Of a stretch of DNA of 64,000 nucleotides, positions 42,374 through 49,909 are shown piece after piece. Each line of letters starts with the position of its first letter. Position 1 is the stretch's first letter. The position numbers were made by a program, and so were the translations under genes. A model generated the notes under the pieces. That model did not search any database. It worked only from the letters and a program-made list of their open reading frames with translations, and had not been told where the DNA came from. Origin of the DNA: Clavibacter nebraskensis NCPPB 2581 (GTDB lineage: Bacteria; Actinomycetota; Actinomycetes; Actinomycetales; Microbacteriaceae); contig NC_020891.1 of assembly GCF_000355695.1 (NCBI RefSeq), forward strand, positions 2,999,597 to 3,063,596, read 5' to 3'.

Positions 42374-42379
42374 TACCAT
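42374..42379 (+). promoter_or_regulatory. -10 hexamer TACCAT of the prfC leaderless promoter
   Basis: TACCAT ends 6 nt before the prfC GTG at 42386. The stretch between also resembles a weak ribosome binding site (GGGGAG), so a leadered transcript is not excluded. Confidence 0.55.
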
Positions 42380-42385
42380 GGGGAG

Positions 42386-44011
42386 GTGTCGACCATCACC
42401 CCTCCCCGCGCGCCCGCCTCGGCCTCCGCCTCCACCGTGCTGCGCGAGGCGTCCCGCCGTCGCACCTTCGCCGTCATCTCCCACCCCGACGCGGGCAAGT
42501 CCACGCTCACCGAGGCGCTGCTGCTGCACGCGCACGCCATCGGGTCCGCCGGTGCGGTGCACGGCAAGCAGGGCCGCAAGTCCACGGTCTCCGACTGGAT
42601 GGACATGGAGAAGGAGCGCGGCATCTCGGTGAGCTCGGCGGCGATCCAGTTCACCCACCGCGACACCGTCATGAACGTCGTCGACACCCCCGGCCACGCC
42701 GACTTCTCCGAGGACACCTACCGCGTGCTCTCCGCGGTGGACGCCGCGATCATGCTCGTCGACGCCTCCCGCGGCCTCGAGACCCAGACCATGAAGCTGT
42801 TCGAGGTGTGTCGCCAGCGCCGCATCCCGATCATCACCGTCATCAACAAGTGGGACCGTCCGGGCCGCGAGCCGCTCGACCTCATGGACGAGATCAAGGA
42901 GCGCACGGGCCTCCTGCCCACCCCCCTCACGTGGCCCGTCGGCGAGTCCGGCGCGTTCTTCGGCGTGGTCGACCGTTCGAGCGGCGAGTGCGTGCACTTC
43001 ACGCGCACCGCGGGCGGCGCGAGCATCGCCCCGGAGACGCGCATGTCGCCCGACGAGGCGCTGGCCGCGGCCGGATCCGCCTGGACGAACGCGGTCGAGG
43101 AGAGCGATCTCCTGCACGAGGAGGGCCAGGACCACGACGAGGAGTCGTTCCTCGCCCGCCGGACCACGCCCGTCCTCTTCGCGGCCGCGGTCCTCAACTT
43201 CGGCGTGACCCACATCCTCGACGCGCTCGACGCCATCGCCCCGGCCGCGCAGCCGCGTCCCGACGAGCAGGACCGCACGCGCCCCGTCGAGGAGGACTTC
43301 TCCGGCTTCGTCTTCAAGGTGCAGTCGGGCATGAACACCGCGCACCGCGACCGCCTCGCGTTCATGCGGATCTGCTCGGGCGTCTTCCACCGCGGCATGA
43401 CGGTCACGCACGCCCAGACCGGCCGCCCCTTCGTCACGAAGTACGCGCAGCAGCTCTTCGGGCGCGAGCGCTCCACCGTCGACGACGCCTACCCGGGCGA
43501 CGTCGTCGGCCTCGTGAACGCGTCCAACATCCGCGTGGGCGACACGCTCTTCGACGGCTCCCCCGTCACCTTCCCGCGCCTCCCGCAGTTCGCGCCGGAG
43601 CTCTTCCGCGTCGTGCGCTCCAAGGACACGAGCACCCACAAGCAGTTCCGCAAGGGCATCGAGCAGCTCGACCACGAGGGCGTCATCCAGGTGATGCGCT
43701 CCGACCTCCGCGGCGACCAGGCGCCCGTCCTCGGCGCGGTCGGCCCCATGCAGTTCGAGGTCGTCGTCGAGCGCATGACGAACGAGTTCCGCGCGCCGCT
43801 GCGCATGGAGCCGCTCGAGTACCAGGTCGCGCGGATCACCGACGCGGCCTCCGCTCCGGCCCTCGCCAAGACCACCGGCGTCGAGGTGCTCGTGCGGTCC
43901 GACGGCACGCACATCACCCTGATCACCACCCCGTGGCGACTCAAGGCGATCCAGCGTGACAGCCCCGAGCTCACCCTCGTCGACGCCGCGACGGCCCTCC
44001 CCGACGCCTGA
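42386..44011 (+). CDS. prfC: Peptide chain release factor 3
   Basis: A 541-residue translational GTPase that recycles RF1/RF2 from terminating ribosomes. G-domain motifs are HPDAGKST (P-loop), GISVSSAAIQF (switch I), DTPGHADFSED and VINKWDRPG. Domain II follows at about 310 onward (FVFKVQSGMNTAHRDRLAFM), and domain III contains QFEVVVERM. Length is normal (about 530). GTG start at 42386 with TACCAT 6 nt upstream. It ends 70 nt before the CHY gene start proposed here. Confidence 0.94.
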   Translation: MSTITPPRAPASASASTVLREASRRRTFAVISHPDAGKSTLTEALLLHAHAIGSAGAVHGKQGRKSTVSDWMDMEKERGISVSSAAIQFTHRDTVMNVVDTPGHADFSEDTYRVLSAVDAAIMLVDASRGLETQTMKLFEVCRQRRIPIITVINKWDRPGREPLDLMDEIKERTGLLPTPLTWPVGESGAFFGVVDRSSGECVHFTRTAGGASIAPETRMSPDEALAAAGSAWTNAVEESDLLHEEGQDHDEESFLARRTTPVLFAAAVLNFGVTHILDALDAIAPAAQPRPDEQDRTRPVEEDFSGFVFKVQSGMNTAHRDRLAFMRICSGVFHRGMTVTHAQTGRPFVTKYAQQLFGRERSTVDDAYPGDVVGLVNASNIRVGDTLFDGSPVTFPRLPQFAPELFRVVRSKDTSTHKQFRKGIEQLDHEGVIQVMRSDLRGDQAPVLGAVGPMQFEVVVERMTNEFRAPLRMEPLEYQVARITDAASAPALAKTTGVEVLVRSDGTHITLITTPWRLKAIQRDSPELTLVDAATALPDA

Positions 44012-44027
44012 TGCCGCGGACGCGCGC

Positions 44028-44102
44028 GTGACCCCCTCACCCGGTCACGGGTCGGTGCCCCTGGATCCGGGAGAACTGGTCGTGACCCCCTCGGCCGGTC
44101 AC
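44028..44102. repeat. Two copies of GTGACC-N9-GGTCAC, 54 bp apart
   Basis: The first inverted repeat spans 44028-44048 and the second 44082-44102. Both read GTGACC-N9-GGTCAC and share CCCTC after the left arm. Both left arms contain an in-frame GTG that could start the CHY gene, so this is either a duplicated operator or a repeated VTPSxGH peptide. Three heptads GTGACNN also occur at 44553-44573. Confidence 0.6.
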
Positions 44103-44501
44103 AGCCTGGCCCGCAATGCCGCTCCCGTCCACGTATCGGCCGTCGAGTCCGCTGCGATCCTCCGGGAGACGACCACGGACGCCGATGCGGGGGTCGTCCG
44201 CGGCCCGGCGATCGACGCCGAGACCCGCTGCGTGCACTACGGATCCGCGCTCGACGTCGTCGCCCTCCGTGCTCCCTGCTGCGACGCCTGGTACCCGTGC
44301 CACCTCTGCCACGCGGCCGTCGCCGACCACCCGCTCGCGGTGATCCCCCGCGCCGAACACCACCTGCCGGCCGCGCTCTGCGGCGTATGCCGCACCACCA
44401 TGTCCGTGCCCGAGTACCTGGCGGCGGACTCCTGCCCGAGCTGCGGCGCCGCCTTCAACCCCGGTTGCGCTGCCCACGCCCACCTCTACTTCGCACCCTG
44501 A
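44082..44501 (+). CDS. CHY zinc-finger protein
   Basis: A 139-residue zinc-binding protein. The CHY-type finger is visible as ETRCVHYG...CCDAWYPCHLCH, VIPRAEHH, LCGVCRTTMSV, CPSCGAAFNPGC and HAHLYF, with Cys/His spacing typical of the family (PF05495). Possible roles include redox or ubiquitin-like handling; bacterial function is unknown. The start is uncertain. GTG 44082 (with GGGAGA upstream) is chosen, but GTG 44028 and ATG 43956 are in frame, the last overlapping prfC. No in-frame start occurs after 44082 before the finger. Confidence 0.78.
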   Translation: MTPSAGHSLARNAAPVHVSAVESAAILRETTTDADAGVVRGPAIDAETRCVHYGSALDVVALRAPCCDAWYPCHLCHAAVADHPLAVIPRAEHHLPAALCGVCRTTMSVPEYLAADSCPSCGAAFNPGCAAHAHLYFAP

Positions 44502-44605
44502 AGCGCACGCCATCGGGTGCGTCCGGATTTCGTCCTCGCCCGTCGGCGGCCCGTGACTCGTGACCGGTGACGGACGCCCGTCCCCCTCGACGGGTCCGAG
44601 GTCGG

Positions 44606-45985
44606 CTACCCGCCCGCGGGCATGTCCGCGAAGCGCGAGAAGTGCCCGTGGAAGCCGACCGTGATGGTGCCCGTCGGCCCGTTGCGGTGCTTGGCGACGA
44701 TGAAGTCGGCCTCGCCCGCCCGCGGGTTGTCCTTCTCGTACGCGCTCTCGCGGTGCAGCAGGATGACCATGTCGGCGTCCTGCTCGAGCGACCCGGACTC
44801 GCGGAGGTCGGAGATGGCCGGCATCTTGTCGGCACGCTGCTCGGGGCCTCGGTTGAGCTGCGACAGCGCGATGACCGGCACCTGCAGCTCCTTCGCCATG
44901 AGCTTGAGCGCCCGCGAGAACTCCGACACCTCCTGCTGGCGCGACTCGACCTTCTTGCCGCTCGTCATGAGCTGCAGGTAGTCGATGACGACGAGCTTCA
45001 GCCCGACCTTCTGCTTGAGCCGGCGGCACTTGGCGCGGATCTCGACGAGCGTCATGTTCGGGCTGTCGTCGATGTAGAGGGGCGCGTCGTTGATGCGGCC
45101 GCGGGTCTGCGCGATGGTCGTCCAGTCCCGCGCGTCCACCGTGCCCTTGCGCATGCTCTGCAGCGGCACGGAGGCCTCCGCGGAGAGGAGGCGCATCGCG
45201 ATCTCGCTGCGCCCCATCTCGAGGCTGAAGAAGATCGACGGCATGTCGTACTTGATGCTCGCGGCGCGCGCGAAGTCGAGCGCCAGCGTCGACTTGCCGA
45301 GCGCAGGACGCGCGGCGACGATGATGAGCTGGCCCGGGTGCAGGCCGTTGGTGAGCGCGTCGAGGTCGGCGAAGCCCGTGGGCACGCCGGTCATCTGGCC
45401 GTCCTTGCCCTTCGCGGCCTCGATCTCGTCGATGGCGACCGTGACCGCGTCCGTCAGCGGCACGTAGTCCTCGGCCTCCACGCCGCCCGTGACGCCGTAG
45501 ATCTCGGCCTGCGCGTTGTTGACGAGGTCGACGACCTCGCCCTCGCTGGCGTAGCCCATCTGCACGATGCGGGTGCCGGCCTCGACCAGGCGCCGCAGGA
45601 CGGCCTTCTCGGCGACGATGGACGCGTAGAAGCCCGCGTTGGCGGCCGTGGGCACGACGCTCGTGAGCGTGTGGAGGTAGTCCGCCCCGCCCGCCCGGCT
45701 CAGCTCGCCGAGCTTCGTGAGCTCGTCCGTGACCGCGATGACGTCCGTCGGCTCGCCGTGCGAGTAGAGCGACAGGATCGCGTCGAAGATGATCTCGTGC
45801 TTCGGGATGTAGAAGTCGATCGCCCGCACCTGCTCGACCGCGTCCGCGACTGCGTCCTTGCTGAGGAGCATGCCGCCGATGGCGCTCTGCTCGGCGAGGA
45901 GGTCGTGCGGCGGCGTGCGCTCGTGACCGGCGCGCTTGTCGCGCTCGTCCCGTTCGCTGGCGAGACCCAGATGGGCGATGGACAC
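44606..45985 (-). CDS. dnaB: Replicative DNA helicase DnaB
   Basis: A 459-residue hexameric 5'-3' helicase. The N-terminal primase-interaction domain begins PPHDLLAEQSAIGGMLL. The RecA-type core has Walker A ARPALGKST, Walker B KLVVIDYLQLM, IALSQLNRGPEQR, and SLEQDADMVILLHRE. No intein is present and length is normal. It lies downstream of rplI, after a gap of more than 450 bp holding a terminator and DnaA-box-like sites. That layout suggests its own promoter. Convergent with the CHY gene. Confidence 0.95.
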   Translation of the reverse strand: MSIAHLGLASERDERDKRAGHERTPPHDLLAEQSAIGGMLLSKDAVADAVEQVRAIDFYIPKHEIIFDAILSLYSHGEPTDVIAVTDELTKLGELSRAGGADYLHTLTSVVPTAANAGFYASIVAEKAVLRRLVEAGTRIVQMGYASEGEVVDLVNNAQAEIYGVTGGVEAEDYVPLTDAVTVAIDEIEAAKGKDGQMTGVPTGFADLDALTNGLHPGQLIIVAARPALGKSTLALDFARAASIKYDMPSIFFSLEMGRSEIAMRLLSAEASVPLQSMRKGTVDARDWTTIAQTRGRINDAPLYIDDSPNMTLVEIRAKCRRLKQKVGLKLVVIDYLQLMTSGKKVESRQQEVSEFSRALKLMAKELQVPVIALSQLNRGPEQRADKMPAISDLRESGSLEQDADMVILLHRESAYEKDNPRAGEADFIVAKHRNGPTGTITVGFHGHFSRFADMPAGG

Positions 45986-46154
45986 GTGCGGCTCCCCTCG
46001 GTCGGCTGGGCGGATGCGCCCGCACGACCGTTCTAGCTCGGACCTCCGACACCGCTCGGATGACGTCGGCCGGACCGCTCACGGGTCCTCCGCGACCCGT
46101 TCGACGGGCGCTGCCCCACGATATGGATCCGGTCACACCAGCACCAAATGCCCC

Positions 46155-46218
46155 TGTGGACGAGACTGTGGACAAAGTGGGCGAAACGCCGGGGATCGTG
46201 TGGACTAGCTGGGGACAA
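46155..46218. promoter_or_regulatory. Cluster of four DnaA-box-like 9-mers upstream of dnaB
   Basis: TGTGGACGA (46155), TGTGGACAA (46167, exact reverse of TTGTCCACA), TGTGGACTA (46199) and TGGGGACAA (46210) lie in one orientation. A weaker fifth, TGTGGATGG, is at 46344. They could bind DnaA to control dnaB or titrate DnaA near the origin. Confidence 0.5.
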
Positions 46219-46392
46219 GCCTGTGCACTACTGACTTTTTTCGGACCGGAATACGCACCTGACCTGGGATGGAGTTCTCACCCACCAGTGTGGGAAAACT
46301 AGTCTGCACCAGGGCTTGAGGGTTCGTCTGCTAGGGGTCCGCCTGTGGATGGGACTGGGGATCCAGGGCCCTCTGACCGGCTGGTTAACCGC

Positions 46393-46427
46393 CGATGGCG
46401 GTGGGCTCCATGAGCCCACCGCCATCG
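46393..46427 (-). terminator. Perfect hairpin terminator of the rpsF-rplI operon
   Basis: A 16-bp perfect stem (46393-46408 with 46412-46427) with a CAT loop begins 13 nt after the rplI stop. It separates the ribosomal operon from dnaB. Confidence 0.85.
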
Positions 46428-46440
46428 ATCTCGTGTTGCG

Positions 46441-46893
46441 TTACTTCGCGGCGACGACCTGCAGGCTGATCGTGGCGACGATGTCGTCACGGAGCCGGAT
46501 CGTGGCCTCGTGGTTCCCCGTGGCCTTGATGGCGTTGGGGATCTCGATCTTGCGCTTGTCGACCTGGCCGATGCCGGACTCCTCGACCGCCTTGGCGATG
46601 TCGGACGTCTTGACGGAGCCGAAGAGGCGTCCGCCCTGGCCGGCCTTGACGGTCAGCTTGACGATCTTGGCCTCGAGGCGGCTCTTGAGGTCCTGCGCCT
46701 CCTCGATGGTCGCGTGCTCGCGAGCGGCACGCGCGGCCTTGATCTGCTCGATCTGCTTCTCGCCGCCACGGCTCCAGATGACCGCGAAGCCCTGGGGGAC
46801 GAGGTAGTTGCGGGAGAACCCGTTCTTGACCTCGACGACGTCGCCGGGGGAACCGAGGCCGGAGACCTCGGTCGTGAGGATCACTTTCGACAT
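46441..46893 (-). CDS. rplI: 50S ribosomal protein L9
   Basis: A 150-residue L9 of standard length. The N-terminal 23S rRNA-binding domain shows [21 protein letters not shown] long connecting helix ([20 protein letters not shown]) and a C-terminal domain ([19 protein letters not shown]) follow. It is last of rpsF-ssb-rpsR-rplI, starting 11 nt after the rpsR stop. A perfect hairpin terminator follows. Confidence 0.96.
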
Positions 46894-46904
46894 TCCATTA
46901 CCCC

Positions 46905-47168
46905 TTAACGGCCGGAGCCGGCGTAGGGGAGAAGTGCCATCTCACGCGCGTTCTTGACTGCGCGCGCGATGAGGCGCTGCTCCTGCACCGAGACACCGGT
47001 GATGCGACGAGCGCGGATCTTTCCCCGCTCGGAGATGAACTTGCGGAGGGTGGCGACATCCTTGTAGTCGATGACGCCGACGCGGATGGACTTCGCCGGG
47101 GCGGCGTTCTTGCCGCCCTTGGCTCCGCGGAGAGGCTTGCGGCGGTCGCCGCTGCTCTTTCCAGCCAT
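46905..47168 (-). CDS. rpsR: 30S ribosomal protein S18
   Basis: An 87-residue S18. The conserved core is [40 protein letters not shown] and MALLPY. The first 26 residues are basic and disordered. There is no Cys at the C+ zinc positions, so it is the zinc-free form. It pairs with S6 in the ribosome; ssb lies between them in the operon. The start follows ssb by 36 nt. Confidence 0.95.
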
Positions 47169-47204
47169 GATTCTTCCTGTCTTTCGTACGTAGTGCGACG
47201 AGCC

Positions 47205-47756
47205 CTAGAAGGGCGTCTCGTCGTTGAAGTTGCCGGGGTTGGACCAGCCGCCGTCGCCGCCGCCGGAGTTGCCGCCGGAGCTCGCGGGGGTGCCCCACGG
47301 CTCCTCGGCCACCTGCTGCTGGGGCTGTCCGCCACCGAACTGGCCACGGCCACCGCCGCCGGAGTTGCCTCCGCCGCCGTTGCCGCCGCCGCCGGCCGCG
47401 CGCGTGACCTGAGCGGTCGCGTAGCGGAGCGAGGGGCCGATCTCGTCGACCTCGAGCTCGATGGAGGTGCGCTTCTCGCCCTCCTTCGTCTCATAGGACC
47501 GCTGCTTGAGGCGGCCGGTCGCGACGACACGCGAGCCCTTGGTGAGCGAGGACGCCACGTGCTCGGCGAACTCGCGCCACACGCTCGCACGGAGGAAGAG
47601 GGCGTCGCCGTCCTTCCAGTCGTTGCTCGCGCGGTCGAAGGACCTCGGCGTGGAGGCGATGGTGAAGTTGGCTACCGCCAGCCCGTTCTGCGTGTATCGC
47701 AGCTCCGGATCACTGGTGAGGTTGCCCACGACCGTGATGATGGTTTCGCCGGCCAT
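47205..47756 (-). CDS. ssb: Single-stranded DNA-binding protein
   Basis: A 183-residue SSB. The OB fold is at residues 5-110 ([32 protein letters not shown] [39 protein letters not shown]). A Gly/Asn/Gln-rich linker and the acidic tip NDETPF at the C-terminus, which recruits replication partners, follow. It is second in the operon rpsF-ssb-rpsR-rplI, 3 nt after the rpsF stop. Position is classical for actinobacteria. Confidence 0.95.
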   Translation of the reverse strand: MAGETIITVVGNLTSDPELRYTQNGLAVANFTIASTPRSFDRASNDWKDGDALFLRASVWREFAEHVASSLTKGSRVVATGRLKQRSYETKEGEKRTSIELEVDEIGPSLRYATAQVTRAAGGGGNGGGGNSGGGGRGQFGGGQPQQQVAEEPWGTPASSGGNSGGGDGGWSNPGNFNDETPF

Positions 47757-47759
47757 CGA

Positions 47760-48224
47760 CTACTCCCCGGTCTTCTCGCTGGAAGCGGCCTGCGCCGCCG
47801 GCTTGCCGGGCGTCGCCGGAGCGGCGTCCGTGGCGGGCGCCTGAGGCGCGGCGTCTGCGGCCTTGGACGTGGCGGCTGCCTTGCGGGCGGCCTTCTCGTC
47901 GGCGAGCTTGCGAGCGGACGCGACCATGGCCATGGCCTCCTCGGCACGCAGCACCTTGGTGCGCATGACGGCCTCGCTCAGACCCAGCTGGCGGTCGAGC
48001 TCCTGCGTGGCCTCGCTCGTGGCGGTGAGCTGGACGACGGCGTAGATGCCCTCGTTCTTCTTGTTGATCTCGTACGCCAGTCGACGACGGCCCCAGACGT
48101 CGACGGAGTCGACGGTGCCACCGCTGGTGCGGATGACGTTGAGGAACTTGTCGAGACTGGGAGCGACGGTGCGCTCATCGATCTCGGGATCGAGGATCAC
48201 CATGAGTTCGTACTGATGCGTCAC
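47760..48224 (-). CDS. rpsF: 30S ribosomal protein S6
   Basis: A 154-residue S6. The core [40 protein letters not shown] and a long Ala/Lys/Pro/Ser-rich C-terminal extension (after residue 100) match actinobacterial S6. The GTG start is preceded by a strong AAGGAGGTG. It is first in the operon with ssb, rpsR and rplI. A leader of about 100 nt with two hairpins may be an autoregulatory S6:S18 binding site. Confidence 0.94.
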   Translation of the reverse strand: MTHQYELMVILDPEIDERTVAPSLDKFLNVIRTSGGTVDSVDVWGRRRLAYEINKKNEGIYAVVQLTATSEATQELDRQLGLSEAVMRTKVLRAEEAMAMVASARKLADEKAARKAAATSKAADAAPQAPATDAAPATPGKPAAQAASSEKTGE

Positions 48225-48340
48225 TAACCCACCTCCTTCGGACTTGAACGGTCGCAGACGATCTGCGACAGGAGGGTATGTGCATCTGTCCGCGCGGGGC
48301 CGGGGAATCCCGTTGCCGGGCGGACAACCTCGCAAGACTA
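48225..48340 (-). promoter_or_regulatory. rpsF promoter and structured leader (possible S6:S18 motif)
   Basis: TAGTCT (48335-48340) is a candidate -10, placing the transcript start near 48328. The leader begins with a stem TGTCCGC/GCGGACA (48320-48326 with 48287-48293). A second hairpin, GTCGCAGA/TCTGCGAC (48251-48258 with 48262-48269), lies before the AAGGAGG. Autoregulation by S6:S18 is known for other rpsF leaders; the match here is unverified. Confidence 0.5.
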
Positions 48341-48387
48341 CCGGATGGGGAGGAGTCGCACCAGGCCGAGGGCCGCGCTGACGCGGA

Positions 48388-49818
48388 TCAGGCCTGCTCG
48401 GCGGCCCACCACGCGACGAGGCGACGCTCGGCCTCGTCCTCCGGGAGGGGGCCTTCGTCGAGTCGCAGCTCGAGGAGGAATCGGTAGGCGCGGCCCACGA
48501 CCGGGCCCGGCGGCACGTCGAGGATGCGCATGATCGCCTCGCCGTCGAGGTCGGGGCGCACGGCCGCCATCTCCTCCTGCTCGGCGAGCTCGGCGATCCG
48601 GGTCTCGAGGTCGTCGTAGGCGAATCCGAGGCGGTCGGCCTTGCGGCGGTTCTGCGTGGTGACGTCGGCGCGCGTGAGCATGTGCAGGCGCTCGAGCTCG
48701 GGGCCGGCGTCGCGCACGTAGCGGCGGACGGCCGAGTCGGTCCAGCCGCCCTCGGTGTAGCCGAAGAAGCGGAGGTGCAGCTCGATGAGGCGCGCGACGG
48801 ACGCGATGGTGTCGTTGTCGAAGCGGAGGGCGCGGAGTCGGCGCTTGGCCATCTTGGATCCGACGACGTCATGGTGATGGAAGGTCACGACCCCGCCGGG
48901 CTCGAGGCGACGCGTGGACGGCTTGCCGATGTCGTGGAGGAGCGCGGCCAGCCGGAGCACGAGGTCCGGCGCCTTGCCGGGGTGGCGGGAGCGCTCGTGG
49001 TCGATCGCCTGGTCGAGCACCTGGAGGGAGTGCTGGTAGACGTCCTTGTGGCGGTGGTGCTCGTCGGCCTCGAGCTTCATCGCGGGGAGCTCGGGCAGCA
49101 CGTGCTCGGCGAGGCCGCCCTCCACGAGCAGGTCGAGGCCCGCGCGCGGCTCGGGCGTGCGCAGCAGCTTGGAGAGCTCGTCGCTCACGCGCTCGACGGA
49201 GATGTCGAGGATCCGCGGTGCCATGTCGCGGATGGCGGCGAGCGCACCGTCGTCGAGGCGGAAGCCGAGCTGCGAGGCGAAGCGGACGGCGCGCATCATG
49301 CGGAGCGGGTCGTCGCCGAACGAGACCTCCGGGGCGACGGGCGTGCGGAGCAGCTGGGCGAGGAGGTCGTCGATGCCGCCGGACGGATCCACCAGGACCA
49401 CCTGGGGCAGGCGCACGGCAAGCGCGTTGACCGTGAAGTCGCGGCGCACGAGGTCCTCCTCGAGCGAGGAGCCGAACTCGACCTCGGGCTTGCGGGAGAC
49501 GCCGTCGTACTGGTCGGTGCGGTAGGTCGTGATCTCGACCTGCTCCCCCTTCACGCGCGCGCCGATGGTGCCGAACGCGCGGCCGATGTCCCAGTGGGCG
49601 TCGGCGACGGGCTTCACGATCTCGAGGATGCGATCCGGGCGGGCGTCTGTGGTGAGGTCGAGGTCGGTCGCGGCTCGGCCAAGGAAGGAGTCGCGGACCG
49701 GTCCGCCGACGAGGGCGAGCTCGTGGCCCGCCTCGTGGAAGGCGCGGGCGAGCACGGCGACCGGGGGCGATGCGGCCAGCTCGCGGAGACGCTCGAGGGC
49801 CTGTGCGACGCTGTGCAT
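48388..49818 (-). CDS. CCA tRNA nucleotidyltransferase / poly(A) polymerase family protein
   Basis: A 476-residue nucleotidyltransferase. The active site [20 protein letters not shown] carries the DxD metal residues. The following [13 protein letters not shown] and [19 protein letters not shown] match the class II CCA enzymes. An HD domain ([12 protein letters not shown]) follows. It adds or repairs the tRNA CCA end; a PcnA-type role is less likely in an actinobacterium. The ATG at 49818 was chosen because TAGACT lies 8 nt upstream and the DUF6049 gene diverges there. It precedes rpsF. Confidence 0.92.
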   Translation of the reverse strand: MHSVAQALERLRELAASPPVAVLARAFHEAGHELALVGGPVRDSFLGRAATDLDLTTDARPDRILEIVKPVADAHWDIGRAFGTIGARVKGEQVEITTYRTDQYDGVSRKPEVEFGSSLEEDLVRRDFTVNALAVRLPQVVLVDPSGGIDDLLAQLLRTPVAPEVSFGDDPLRMMRAVRFASQLGFRLDDGALAAIRDMAPRILDISVERVSDELSKLLRTPEPRAGLDLLVEGGLAEHVLPELPAMKLEADEHHRHKDVYQHSLQVLDQAIDHERSRHPGKAPDLVLRLAALLHDIGKPSTRRLEPGGVVTFHHHDVVGSKMAKRRLRALRFDNDTIASVARLIELHLRFFGYTEGGWTDSAVRRYVRDAGPELERLHMLTRADVTTQNRRKADRLGFAYDDLETRIAELAEQEEMAAVRPDLDGEAIMRILDVPPGPVVGRAYRFLLELRLDEGPLPEDEAERRLVAWWAAEQA

Positions 49819-49897
49819 GGTCGGACAGTCTACGGCGGGCGGCGACCGGCGTCGGCGTCCACGGCGAGGGCACACAGGCCGTGCGGGGCCAGCCATT

Positions 49898-49903
49898 TAG
49901 AAT
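49898..49903 (+). promoter_or_regulatory. -10 hexamer TAGAAT of the DUF6049-murJ promoter
   Basis: TAGAAT ends 6 nt before the ATG at 49910, consistent with a leaderless transcript. Confidence 0.6.
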
Positions 49904-49909
49904 CGCCAG

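Larger units (their letters stand above)
45986..46440. other. Long rplI-dnaB gap (455 bp), relatively AT-richer
   Basis: This gap separates rplI from dnaB on the minus strand and is too long for a simple operon spacer. It holds the rplI terminator (46393-46427) and five DnaA-box-like 9-mers. No gene or RNA was recognised. The dnaB promoter must be within it. Confidence 0.6.

Noticed and set aside
46220..46330. T-run near 46236 as an intrinsic terminator
   Set aside because: The TTTTTT has no adjacent stable hairpin on either strand, while a perfect hairpin for the rplI operon lies at 46393-46427.
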